Shown: piece by piece, positions 56,890 through 64,000 of the stretch
How the letters are laid out: the number at the start of each line of letters is the position of its first letter
Position numbering within the stretch: the first letter of the stretch is position 1
DNA from: Alcaligenaceae bacterium
GTDB taxonomy: Bacteria > Pseudomonadota > Gammaproteobacteria > Burkholderiales > Burkholderiaceae_B
DNA length: 64,000 bases
Direction: 5' to 3'
Assembly (NCBI GenBank): GCA_013416405.1
Contig: JACCET010000002.1
Location: 124,001-188,000 of the forward strand
The notes under the pieces: generated by a model
The model's input: only the letters and a program-made list of their open reading frames with translations
Told to the model about the DNA's origin: nothing
Databases searched by the model: none
Position numbers and translations under genes: made by a program

Positions 56890-57855
56890 TTGAATCTCTC
56901 CGAGTTAATTGCACCCATAGCAGACGACATGAAATCGGTCGATGCGGTCATACGCGCCCGCCTGGATTCCGAAGTCGTCCTGATACGCACCATAGGCGAC
57001 TACATCGTGGGCGCCGGCGGAAAACGCATGCGGCCGGCCATGGTGCTGATGATGGCCAAAGCGCTGGGCTACGAGGGGAGCAATCACCACCTGCTGGCCG
57101 GCGTGGTCGAATTCATACATACCGCCACCCTGCTGCACGACGACGTGGTCGACGAGTCTGACCTACGCCGAGGGCGCAGCACCGCCAATGCAGTCTACGG
57201 CAACGCCGCTAGCGTACTGGTGGGCGACTACCTGTATTCACGCTCGTTTGAAATGATGGTGCAATCCGGTTCCATGCCCGCCATGGCGGTCTTGTCGGCC
57301 GCCACAACCGTCATTGCTGAAGGCGAGGTTCTGCAGCTGCTGAACGTGCACGACCCCGACGTCTCGCTCGATCGCTATCTGCAAGTCGTGCGCTATAAAA
57401 CGGCCAAGCTGTTCGAAGCGGCCGCCCAGGTGGGCGCCATAGTGGGCGGCGCCACGCCCGAACAAGAGTCGGCTGCGGCTGCCTATGGCCGTCATGTCGG
57501 TACCGCCTTCCAATTGATCGACGATGTGCTGGACTACAGTGGTGGCGCCGACACGCTGGGCAAGAACGTGGGCGACGATCTGCGCGAAGGAAAACCCACC
57601 ATGCCGCTGATCCGCGTCATGGAAGTCGGCACGCCCGAACAGAAGCAACTGATCCAAGATGCCATCCGCACGGGCGAGGCCGATTTCGCCGCCGTTGCGC
57701 AGGCCATACAAGATACTCAGGCACTTGAATACACGCGCCAGGCGGCTGTGGCTGAGGCGGCATTAGCTCGTGAAGCCTTGTCCTGCCTGCCTGTTTCCGT
57801 TCACCAGCAATCTTTGCTAGAATTTTGTTCTTTCGCGGTAGATCGCGATTATTGA
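56890..57855 (+). CDS. ispB: Octaprenyl diphosphate synthase IspB
   Basis: A 321-residue trans-polyprenyl synthase that makes the quinone side chain. It shows the first Asp-rich motif LLHDDVVDESDLRRGR and the second LIDDVLDYSG, with GGKRMRPAMVL and GEVLQLLN. The start is TTG 56890 (NLSELIAPIADDMKSVD matches the family start); the frame is open further upstream, but that region contains the promoter. It is divergent from the DUF815 gene. The side chain serves ubiquinone, whose other genes lie at 22737-27056. Confidence 0.92.
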   Translation: MNLSELIAPIADDMKSVDAVIRARLDSEVVLIRTIGDYIVGAGGKRMRPAMVLMMAKALGYEGSNHHLLAGVVEFIHTATLLHDDVVDESDLRRGRSTANAVYGNAASVLVGDYLYSRSFEMMVQSGSMPAMAVLSAATTVIAEGEVLQLLNVHDPDVSLDRYLQVVRYKTAKLFEAAAQVGAIVGGATPEQESAAAAYGRHVGTAFQLIDDVLDYSGGADTLGKNVGDDLREGKPTMPLIRVMEVGTPEQKQLIQDAIRTGEADFAAVAQAIQDTQALEYTRQAAVAEAALAREALSCLPVSVHQQSLLEFCSFAVDRDY

Positions 57856-57907
57856 ATCCCGAGTTCCGGGCAGGCGCACAGCCAGCCGGGAACAAGCGCC
57901 ACAAGAT

Positions 57908-57984
57908 CGGGGCGTAGCTCAGCCTGGTAGAGTACTACGTTCGGGACGTAGGAGTCGCATGTTCGAATCATGTCGCCCCGACCA
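57908..57984 (+). tRNA. tRNA-Pro(CGG)
   Basis: A 77-nt cloverleaf with encoded CCA. The acceptor stem is CGGGGCG/CGCCCCG, the D arm has AGCTCAGCCTGGTAGAG, the anticodon stem is CTACG/CGTAG with loop TTCGGGA (anticodon CGG), and the T arm is ATGTTCGAATCAT. It reads CCG codons. It lies 52 nt after ispB. No integrase or repeated tRNA end is seen downstream, so it is not an obvious island insertion site. Confidence 0.97.
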
Positions 57985-58028
57985 ACTCCTTGCGCAGGAT
58001 TTCTGCACCGTGTCGCCGGGCGGGGTCT

Positions 58029-58214
58029 CTAGGCTCGGCTCTTCCCATTGTCATCGTTAATATCAATTTGCGGATTGGATAAGCCTCCTTCGTTCTCCCA
58101 GCGTTCGGCACATCCGCAGGCGTAGACGGGTTGACCGCATTCCGTGCAGATTTCAGGTTTCTGCTTCGCAGGCTCCTGATTTTTTCGGCTACGGGTTGAG
58201 TTATGCTCAGCCAT
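58029..58214 (-). CDS. Small zinc-ribbon-like protein
   Basis: A 61-residue protein with [18 protein letters not shown], a CxxC and CxC cluster that could bind one zinc ion, a basic N-terminal half and an acidic tail. The start at 58214 has AAGGAG at a good distance. It lies 57 bp after sdhB on the same strand, where sdhE and gltA often occur in related genomes, and resembles neither. Function unknown. Confidence 0.72.
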   Translation of the reverse strand: MAEHNSTRSRKNQEPAKQKPEICTECGQPVYACGCAERWENEGGLSNPQIDINDDNGKSRA

Positions 58215-58271
58215 AATAGGCTCCTTCTGATGCGCGACGATAGCTGCTGACGCTTGCCGGTCAAATGCCAC

Positions 58272-59051
58272 TCACACGGTCCGGTTGATCATCAGTTGCT
58301 TGATCTGCGAAATCGCTTTGGCAGGATTCAGCCCTTTCGGGCAGGTGTTGGTGCAATTCATAATGGTGTGACAACGGTAGAGCTTGAATGGGTCCTGAAG
58401 ATCGTCCAGCCGTTCTCCGGTCGCTTCATCGCGGGTATCGGCGATCCAGCGGTAAGCCTGAAGCAATACCATAGGACCCAGGAAGCGATCAGGATTCCAC
58501 CAGGAGCTGGGACACGCTGTAGTGCAGCACGCACACAAGATGCATTCGTACAGGCCATCCAGTTTTTCCCTATCTTCGGGCGACTGCAGGCGTTCGCGCG
58601 TACCAGGCACACTGTGAGTCTGTATCCATGGCTTGATCGATCCGTATTGAGCGTAAAGATGGGTGAGATCGGACACCAGATCCTTCACCACCGGCATATG
58701 CGGCAGTGGGTACACGCTGACATCGCCCCGTGGCAGTTCATCTAGCCCTTTGGTGCAAGCAAGGGTGTTTTCACCGGCGATATTCATCGCGCACGAGCCA
58801 CACACACCTTCGCGGCACGAGCGACGCAGCGTCAGTGTAGGATCAGTCTCGTTCTTGATCTTCAACAGGATGTCCAGGACCATGGTGGAACCGGTGACAT
58901 CAACCTGATAGGTATCCACACGCGGATTGCCGCCCACATCAGGGTCCCAGCGATAGACACGGAAGGTACGAGTGTTCGTTGCGCCCGGCATGGCGGGGTG
59001 ATTGATGCCCTTCTGTATTCTGGACATTTTTGGCAACGTGAATTCAGCCAT
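58272..59051 (-). CDS. sdhB: Succinate dehydrogenase iron-sulfur subunit SdhB
   Basis: A 259-residue protein with all three cluster motifs: CREGVCGSC...C for [2Fe-2S], [12 protein letters not shown] for [4Fe-4S] and [14 protein letters not shown] for [3Fe-4S]. It passes electrons from SdhA to ubiquinone. ATG 59051 is set by AAGGA 8 nt upstream. It is last of sdhCDAB; sdhE and gltA do not follow directly. Confidence 0.95.
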   Translation of the reverse strand: MAEFTLPKMSRIQKGINHPAMPGATNTRTFRVYRWDPDVGGNPRVDTYQVDVTGSTMVLDILLKIKNETDPTLTLRRSCREGVCGSCAMNIAGENTLACTKGLDELPRGDVSVYPLPHMPVVKDLVSDLTHLYAQYGSIKPWIQTHSVPGTRERLQSPEDREKLDGLYECILCACCTTACPSSWWNPDRFLGPMVLLQAYRWIADTRDEATGERLDDLQDPFKLYRCHTIMNCTNTCPKGLNPAKAISQIKQLMINRTV

Positions 59052-59068
59052 GTTTTTCTTCCTTGTGC

Positions 59069-60865
59069 TCAATACACACGCTTGGCCGGCGGGACGGTTT
59101 CAACTTCGTCAGTCAAGGTATTCGTGTGGACCGGTCGGTAGTCAAATGAACAGGCCCCTTTTTCGTCGACTTTGACCAGTGTATGCTTCATCCAGTTGAC
59201 GTCATCGCGTTCGGGAAAGTCCTCGCGTGCGTGCCCGCCACGGGTTTCTGTACGCTGTGCTGCCGAGTGCATGGTGCCGACTGCCTGTCCCAGCAGGTTG
59301 GCCAACTCATAGGTTTCGATCAGGTCGCTGTTCCAGATCAGCGAACGATCTGTCACCCGGATATCGGCCAGCCGTGCGTTGATCTCATCGATTCTTCTGC
59401 AACCTTGCGCCAGTGTGTCGGCGGTACGAAAAACAGCTGCGTCGGCCTGCATGGTCTTTTGCATCTGTTGGCGCAACAGCGCGGTTGGCGTAGCGCCACT
59501 GGCGTGCCGTAATAGGTCGAGGCGGGCCAATGACGGTTCCAGAACATCGGAAGGCAGATCGCGGTGCAGTGTGTTGGGTTTTACGATTTGGGCGCAACGA
59601 TCGGCAGCCGCACGCCCAAATACCACTATGTCGAGCAGGGAATTGGTGCCGAGGCGATTGGCGCCATGTACCGAAACGCAGGCGCTTTCGCCGATAGCGA
59701 ATAGGCCGGGCACTACCGCATCGGGATCATCGCCGACCTTTTGCACCACTTCTCCGTGGTAGTTGGTTGGGATGCCACCCATGTTGTAATGCACCGTTGG
59801 CAGAACCGGAATAGGCTCTTTCGTGACATCGACCCCCGCAAAAATGCGTGCTGTTTCCGAGATGCCGGGCAGGCGTTCGTGCAGTGTTTCGGCGCCCAAA
59901 TGTGCAAGATTGAGGTGGATGTAATCCGCGTGCTGGCCAAGGCCGCGGCCAGCACGGATTTCCATGGTCATGGCGCGACTGACCACGTCGCGCGAGGCCA
60001 GGTCTTTGGCATGGGGAGCATAGCGTTCCATGAAGCGCTCGCCATCAGAATTGGTGAGAAACCCTCCTTCACCGCGTACGCCTTCGGTGATCAGGCAACC
60101 GGCGCCGTAGATGCCCGTAGGGTGGAACTGAACAAACTCGAGATCTTGCAGTGCCAGGCCAGCACGCAAGGCCATGCCGCCGCCATCTCCCGTTTGGGTA
60201 TGCGCTCCGGTGCAGGAAAAATAGGCGCGTCCATAGCCTCCGGTGGCCAGCATGATTGCGTGGCCCCGAAAGAAATGCAGGCTGCCATTGTTCAGGTCCA
60301 GGGCAAGCACACCCTCAATGCGGCCATCGGCTGGGTTTCTTACGAGGTCGGTGGTGAAATATTCGACAAAAAACTTGGCGTTATGCTTGAGCGCCTGGGT
60401 GTACAGCGTGTGCAGGATTGCATGACCGGTACGATCGGCTGCAGCACAACTGCGTTGCGCGATCCCTTTGCCATAATGTGTTGTCATGCCGCCAAATGGA
60501 CGCTGATAGATCTTGCCGTCTTGCGTTCGGGAAAATGGTACGCCGAAATGCTCCAGTTCGATGACCGCCGGGATCGCTTCGCGGCACATGTATTCAATCG
60601 CGTCCTGATCTCCGAGCCAGTCACCGCCTTTGACAGTGTCATAGAAATGATAGCGCCAGTGATCTTCGCCCATATTTCCTAGCGCAGCAGCGATCCCGCC
60701 TTGTGCCGCGACGGTGTGCGATCGTGTGGGAAACACCTTGGTGACACAAGCTGCCGACAAGCCTTTTGCAGCGAGTCCCAAGGTTGCGCGCAGCCCCGCA
60801 CCGCCAGCGCCAACCACTACCACGTCGTATTCGTGCGTCTGGACTTTGTAACTTTGTACAGGCAT
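59069..60865 (-). CDS. sdhA: Succinate dehydrogenase flavoprotein subunit SdhA
   Basis: A 598-residue flavoprotein. FAD binding uses [18 protein letters not shown]. The flavin-attachment His is in [17 protein letters not shown], and the active site has [21 protein letters not shown] and the base in [12 protein letters not shown]. It oxidises succinate to fumarate in the TCA cycle. ATG 60865 ([14 protein letters not shown]) fits the family start and has a good AAGGA upstream. It ends 17 nt before sdhB. Confidence 0.96.
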   Translation of the reverse strand: MPVQSYKVQTHEYDVVVVGAGGAGLRATLGLAAKGLSAACVTKVFPTRSHTVAAQGGIAAALGNMGEDHWRYHFYDTVKGGDWLGDQDAIEYMCREAIPAVIELEHFGVPFSRTQDGKIYQRPFGGMTTHYGKGIAQRSCAAADRTGHAILHTLYTQALKHNAKFFVEYFTTDLVRNPADGRIEGVLALDLNNGSLHFFRGHAIMLATGGYGRAYFSCTGAHTQTGDGGGMALRAGLALQDLEFVQFHPTGIYGAGCLITEGVRGEGGFLTNSDGERFMERYAPHAKDLASRDVVSRAMTMEIRAGRGLGQHADYIHLNLAHLGAETLHERLPGISETARIFAGVDVTKEPIPVLPTVHYNMGGIPTNYHGEVVQKVGDDPDAVVPGLFAIGESACVSVHGANRLGTNSLLDIVVFGRAAADRCAQIVKPNTLHRDLPSDVLEPSLARLDLLRHASGATPTALLRQQMQKTMQADAAVFRTADTLAQGCRRIDEINARLADIRVTDRSLIWNSDLIETYELANLLGQAVGTMHSAAQRTETRGGHAREDFPERDDVNWMKHTLVKVDEKGACSFDYRPVHTNTLTDEVETVPPAKRVY

Positions 60866-60897
60866 GGACCCTTTCCTTGTTTGGACGGCGTTCAATC

Positions 60898-61308
60898 TCA
60901 GTTTGGGACGAGGCCCAGCCAGATCACAAGGACCGCGAGCACGCAGGCCAACGCCGTGAGGATGGCGCCAAAACGTACGGCGATCTGCAGTGTGAGCTCC
61001 AGCCAGCGTGTGTGTACGTAGTCTTCAATGATGACCTGCAGGCCAAGTGCGCCATGCCAGAAAATGCACAGGCTCAGCACGATAAGCGAGAACGCGTGCA
61101 CCGGTTGCGCAATTAAAGCCAGCACCGTTTCGTAGCTGACGCGCATCAAGGAACTGATGAAGAACAGAAACCAGATTGAAAGTGGAATCAGTGCGATCGC
61201 GGTGAGGCGTTGCAGCCACCAGTGATGGACACCCAACCTGGCCGAGCCGAATCTGCGTGCGACCTTGAGCGGCGTTCGAAGCGAATCCTGTCCCGGATAG
61301 GTACTCAT
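60898..61308 (-). CDS. sdhD: Succinate dehydrogenase membrane anchor SdhD
   Basis: A 136-residue protein with three membrane helices (about 30-55, 65-90, 100-135) and [26 protein letters not shown], holding the quinone-site residues. [15 protein letters not shown] carries the haem-ligand His. ATG 61308 overlaps the sdhC stop (ATGA) and has GGGAGG upstream. It anchors the complex with SdhC. Confidence 0.92.
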   Translation of the reverse strand: MSTYPGQDSLRTPLKVARRFGSARLGVHHWWLQRLTAIALIPLSIWFLFFISSLMRVSYETVLALIAQPVHAFSLIVLSLCIFWHGALGLQVIIEDYVHTRWLELTLQIAVRFGAILTALACVLAVLVIWLGLVPN

Positions 61309-61724
61309 GGTGAACCTCCCGCTTGTAAAGTCAAGATTACCCACACCAGCATGGTCAGTATCAGACTGGCGCCAATAACCATCCAGCCGGCGGACCAGTA
61401 GACGGGTTTATGGGAGCGATCGCGCGTTGAGGGACCGAAGTTCATGCCCATGTCGCGAACCAGGTGCTGGATGCCATTGCACAGGTGAAAGAGCAGCGAC
61501 CACGTCCACAAGACCAGCAGCAATACACCGAACCAACTGCCGCAAAATCCCGCAAATACGCGCCATGCCCATTGCCCGGTTCCTGCTGCGATCAAGCCCC
61601 ATGCCATCAGCAATGCACCAAGGCACAAAAATAGACCTGTAAGCCGGTGCAACACAGACTGCAGCATGTTGACGCGCCAACGATAGACGCTGAGATGGGG
61701 GGATAGTGGTCGAGTGCTGGACAT
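61305..61724 (-). CDS. sdhC: Succinate dehydrogenase cytochrome b556 subunit SdhC
   Basis: A 139-residue protein with the family start RPLSPHLSVYRWRVNMLQSVLHRLTGLFL and the haem-ligand region LLFHLCNGIQHLVRDMG; three membrane helices. ATG 61724 follows GGAG nine bases upstream; an upstream ATG at 61748 is in frame but less likely. It is the first gene of the leftward sdhCDAB operon. The promoter should lie in 61725-61979. Confidence 0.92.
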   Translation of the reverse strand: MSSTRPLSPHLSVYRWRVNMLQSVLHRLTGLFLCLGALLMAWGLIAAGTGQWAWRVFAGFCGSWFGVLLLVLWTWSLLFHLCNGIQHLVRDMGMNFGPSTRDRSHKPVYWSAGWMVIGASLILTMLVWVILTLQAGGSP

Positions 61725-61979
61725 GCCTGAGCTCCAAGGGCTGCTCATGAAACACGATTTCAGAGACGCATCAATGAGACGGATATGTTACGGCTTGCAA
61801 GTAACTCACTATACGCTGGCGGTGTTTGCTGCGTCTACCGGGATTTATACATGGGAAAATCTGGTTCAGCCCGGCCGGTTCCGGGTGTACCATCTGTATC
61901 TAGGTATTGCATCGGCAACGCCGCCTGCTTGCCGCAGCAGTCCTTCCGAACATTTGTTCACTAACTATGAGATGGAAAC
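61725..61979. promoter_or_regulatory. sdhC / CBS-protein divergent region
   Basis: A 255-bp divergent region that must hold the sdh promoter. I see no convincing operator or small gene. An open frame of 89 codons lies here but lacks support. Confidence 0.4.
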
Positions 61980-62426
61980 ATGACGCTGATTACCGCCATG
62001 CTGCCTGTCGCCCGTAGACGGCTTGTGACCCTGGATGTCACCGCCCCGGTGATCCAAGCAGCAAAGCTCCTGAGTGCTCCCAATACCAATCTCGTCATCG
62101 CCTGCGATCCCGACGGTCTCATGGTGGGGGTATTGACCAAGGCAGACATCGTCCAGCAAATCAGTCGCTGCACCGGGTGTAGTTGTGTCACAGCCGTTGC
62201 CGACATCATGACACGCGACATCATCAAGTGTTGCCCCGAGGATCGATTGCAAGATATATGGGGTGTCATGAAAAGCAAGGCGTTAAGGCAGATTCCGGTC
62301 AGCGACCAGCAATCCAGGCCACTAGGCCTGCTTGATGCCAGCGATGCATTGCAAGTGCTGTTGAAAGAAGTCGAATACGAAGAAGACTTGCTGCGCGATT
62401 ACGTGATGGGTATTGGTTACCGCTAG
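61980..62426 (+). CDS. CBS-domain pair protein
   Basis: A 148-residue protein of two CBS motifs ([17 protein letters not shown]... then [12 protein letters not shown]; second [25 protein letters not shown]... [14 protein letters not shown]). CBS pairs bind adenosyl ligands such as AMP or SAM. The DIM-T motif resembles IMPDH-like CBS pairs. Its role is unknown. Stop codons of this gene and bacterioferritin share the palindrome CTAG. Confidence 0.88.
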   Translation: MTLITAMLPVARRRLVTLDVTAPVIQAAKLLSAPNTNLVIACDPDGLMVGVLTKADIVQQISRCTGCSCVTAVADIMTRDIIKCCPEDRLQDIWGVMKSKALRQIPVSDQQSRPLGLLDASDALQVLLKEVEYEEDLLRDYVMGIGYR

Positions 62427-62899
62427 GCTGCGGACCCCATCTGCGCCTGCTTGTAATTCTGCAAGCCTACGAGCTCGATCAGGCGCAGCTGCTTTTCCAG
62501 CCAGTATGTGTGATCTTCTTCCGTATCGGTCAACTGAGCCTGGAGCAGATCGCGCGAGGTGTAGTCGTGCAGCGACTCGCATAAGGCCATGGCGGTCTGC
62601 AGGTTCTCGCGCACCTGATATTCAGTGGCCAGGTCTTTACGCAGCATTTCCTGTACCGTGCCGCCGGGAGTGAATTCGTGGGGGCGCATGTCGGGCTTGC
62701 CGCCCAGGAACAGGATGCGGCGCAGGATGACGTCGGCATGCTGGGTCTCTTCTTCCATCTCGTGACTCATGCGCTCATAAAGACGCAGGTAACCCTGGTC
62801 TTCGTACTGGCGTGAATGTATGAAGTACTGATCCCGCGCGGCAAGTTCGCCGCGCAGCAATTCTTTCAGGGATTCGATAACTTGGGGATGACCTTGCAT
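62423..62899 (-). CDS. bfr: Bacterioferritin
   Basis: A 158-residue four-helix ferritin with the diiron ligands in [17 protein letters not shown] and [14 protein letters not shown], and Met at MSHEMEEE suitable as haem ligand. It stores iron and detoxifies peroxide. The start [15 protein letters not shown] is canonical. No Bfd gene is adjacent. Confidence 0.94.
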   Translation of the reverse strand: MQGHPQVIESLKELLRGELAARDQYFIHSRQYEDQGYLRLYERMSHEMEEETQHADVILRRILFLGGKPDMRPHEFTPGGTVQEMLRKDLATEYQVRENLQTAMALCESLHDYTSRDLLQAQLTDTEEDHTYWLEKQLRLIELVGLQNYKQAQMGSAA

Positions 62900-63011
62900 G
62901 GACAGCTTCCGGATTCAGTGACTGATAAAGATGGATAAGTATAGTCTGCGATTATAGGAAAGCGCCGTTTGGCGCAGTATGATTCAGGCCTACATCAACA
63001 GGAGCGAAATC

Positions 63012-63212
63012 ATGGCCCGAAAGCGTGAAAAACTGGATCCGGACGAAGTCGCCCTGATTCAATGGTGCACCGAAATTGAAGAGCTGTTCGTGGCGGCGGG
63101 TGCGTCGCGGGAAGAGGCTCAGCAGCATATCGAAGACGAGGCCGAATGGTTTACCGATATGTTTTACGAAGGCCTGAGCCCGGTGGACGCGGCCAAGGCT
63201 GCCTTGAATTAA
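63012..63212 (+). CDS. Small hypothetical protein
   Basis: A 66-residue acidic helical protein (MARKREKLDPDEVALIQWCTEIEELF... ending SPVDAAKAALN), with AGGAG seven bases before the ATG. No family is recognised by eye; the coding pattern and RBS support a real gene. It lies between bfr and an alcohol dehydrogenase. Confidence 0.62.
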   Translation: MARKREKLDPDEVALIQWCTEIEELFVAAGASREEAQQHIEDEAEWFTDMFYEGLSPVDAAKAALN

Positions 63213-63329
63213 GGCGCTGACTGTTGGCCGCATGTGCCAACAGTCAGCGCTGGCCCAATGGGCAAGGGCGGTAGAATGCAATCATGGTTTCCACGGAAAC
63301 CCGATTTCAACACGACAGGAACTTGCACC

Positions 63330-64000
63330 ATGACGATAAAAGCTTACGGAGCCCATGCCGGCGACCGCCCTCTGGAATCCATGGATATCACCCGGCGTGC
63401 GCCCGGTGTGCACGACGTGCAAATAGAGATCGCCTATTGCGGCGTATGCCACTCCGATCTGCATCAGGTTCGTTCCGAGTGGGCAGGCACACTCTTCCCT
63501 TGCGTGCCAGGGCACGAGATCGTGGGGCGTGTGTCGGCAGTGGGCGCGCATGTGTCGGGCTTCCAGCCAGGCGATCTGGTCGGTGTCGGCTGCATGGTAG
63601 ATAGTTGCCAGCACTGCGAAGAGTGTGACGCAGGGATGGAGAACTACTGCGATGACATGGTGGCCACCTATAACAGCCCCATTTCCGACGCACCCGGCCA
63701 TACATTGGGCGGCTATGCCCAACAGATCGTCGTGCACGAGCGCTATGTACTGCGTGTGCGCCATCCTGAAGATCAACTGGCTGCCGTGGCTCCGCTGCTG
63801 TGCGCGGGCATAACCACCTACTCGCCGCTCCGTCACTGGAAGGTAGGGCCAGGCCAGAAGGTAGGTGTTGTCGGAATTGGTGGCCTCGGCCATATGGGCA
63901 TCAAGCTAGCGCACGCAATGGGCGCGCACGTGGTGGCCTTTACCACGTCTGAATCCAAACGCCAGGAAGCACTGGCGCTGGGGGCCGATGAGGTTGTGGT
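63330..64000 (+). CDS. Zinc-dependent alcohol dehydrogenase, N-terminal part
   Basis: A frame of 223 codons open to the window edge. It shows the catalytic zinc motifs CGVCHSDLHQ and GHE, the structural zinc lobe (CQHCEECDAGMENYC) and the dinucleotide fold GIGGLGHMGIKLA, which fit the NAD(P)-dependent cinnamyl/YahK-type alcohol dehydrogenase group. ATG 63330 has AGGA about 9 nt upstream. The gene is cut by the right edge. Its substrate cannot be told, though this group usually reduces aldehydes with NADPH. Confidence 0.9.
   Translation, partial: MTIKAYGAHAGDRPLESMDITRRAPGVHDVQIEIAYCGVCHSDLHQVRSEWAGTLFPCVPGHEIVGRVSAVGAHVSGFQPGDLVGVGCMVDSCQHCEECDAGMENYCDDMVATYNSPISDAPGHTLGGYAQQIVVHERYVLRVRHPEDQLAAVAPLLCAGITTYSPLRHWKVGPGQKVGVVGIGGLGHMGIKLAHAMGAHVVAFTTSESKRQEALALGADEVV

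Noticed and set aside
57908-57984. tRNA-Pro as integration site of a genomic island
   Set aside because: No integrase and no repeated tRNA 3' end were seen downstream; the genes there (sdh) are core.
61714-61983. 89-codon frame between sdhC and the CBS gene
   Set aside because: No ribosome site or recognised motif, overlaps the start of sdhC and the CBS gene, and lies where promoters must be.

Overview
The window is GC-rich chromosomal DNA from a betaproteobacterium. It fits the family Alcaligenaceae (relatives of Bordetella, Achromobacter and Pusillimonas). The evidence is the housekeeping content: ubiE-(Tim44-like)-ubiJ-ubiB, phoBR, tolC-pcm, a stand-alone heptose-1-P adenylyltransferase, pilD-coaE-zapD, a DUF3460 protein next to scpA-panC, sdhCDAB and ispB. 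The genus cannot be fixed from sequence reading alone.

Positions 1-18157 are accessory and hold the most interesting content: one side of a lipopeptide biosynthetic gene cluster. A divergent control region (1667-1902) separates two transcription units. The leftward unit carries a PhyH-type dioxygenase, an ABM-fold small protein and the first 49 codons of an NRPS that runs off the window. The rightward unit is tightly packed: type II thioesterase, a composite ABC exporter, a 3638-residue FAAL-ACP-KS-AT-ACP-aminotransferase-C-A-PCP-E megasynthase, a GT9-like protein with an unusual tail, and a STAS-domain protein. From the domain order I infer a beta-amino fatty acid start unit (iturin/mycosubtilin logic) joined to D-aspartate, then passed to the NRPS at the left edge. 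The A-domain pocket reads DLTKIGHVGK, closest to aspartate codes. The composite exporter, the GT9-like protein and the STAS protein are the least explained parts.

From 18198 to 32154 is mostly core metabolism and regulation: a VOC protein with 5-oxoprolinase subunits PxpB/PxpC (leftward, no pxpA in view), phoB-phoR, the ubiquinone genes, a diiron ferritin-like protein, heptose-1-P adenylyltransferase, TolC, a PCMT-like protein and thiamine genes thiG-thiD. From 32155 to 39363 is a cobalamin unit: btuB-btuF behind a recognisable cobalamin riboswitch, divergent from the B12-dependent methionine synthase metH. The interval 35099-35589 is the only stretch over 300 bases without a gene; it holds the riboswitch and two hairpins.

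From 39376 to 45542 come an MmyB-like regulator, DUF3460, scpA, panC, a one-domain LuxR-type regulator, an NlpE-like lipoprotein and pilD-coaE-zapD. A striking 103-bp inverted-repeat element (45640-45742) lies before a four-gene RND efflux operon of mdtABC/muxABC type with its outer-membrane channel (45763-54870). The right end holds a Nudix-ThiE fusion, a DUF815 ATPase, ispB, tRNA-Pro(CGG), a small zinc-ribbon protein, sdhCDAB (leftward), a CBS-domain protein, bacterioferritin, a 66-residue conserved-looking small protein and the start of a zinc alcohol dehydrogenase cut by the window edge.
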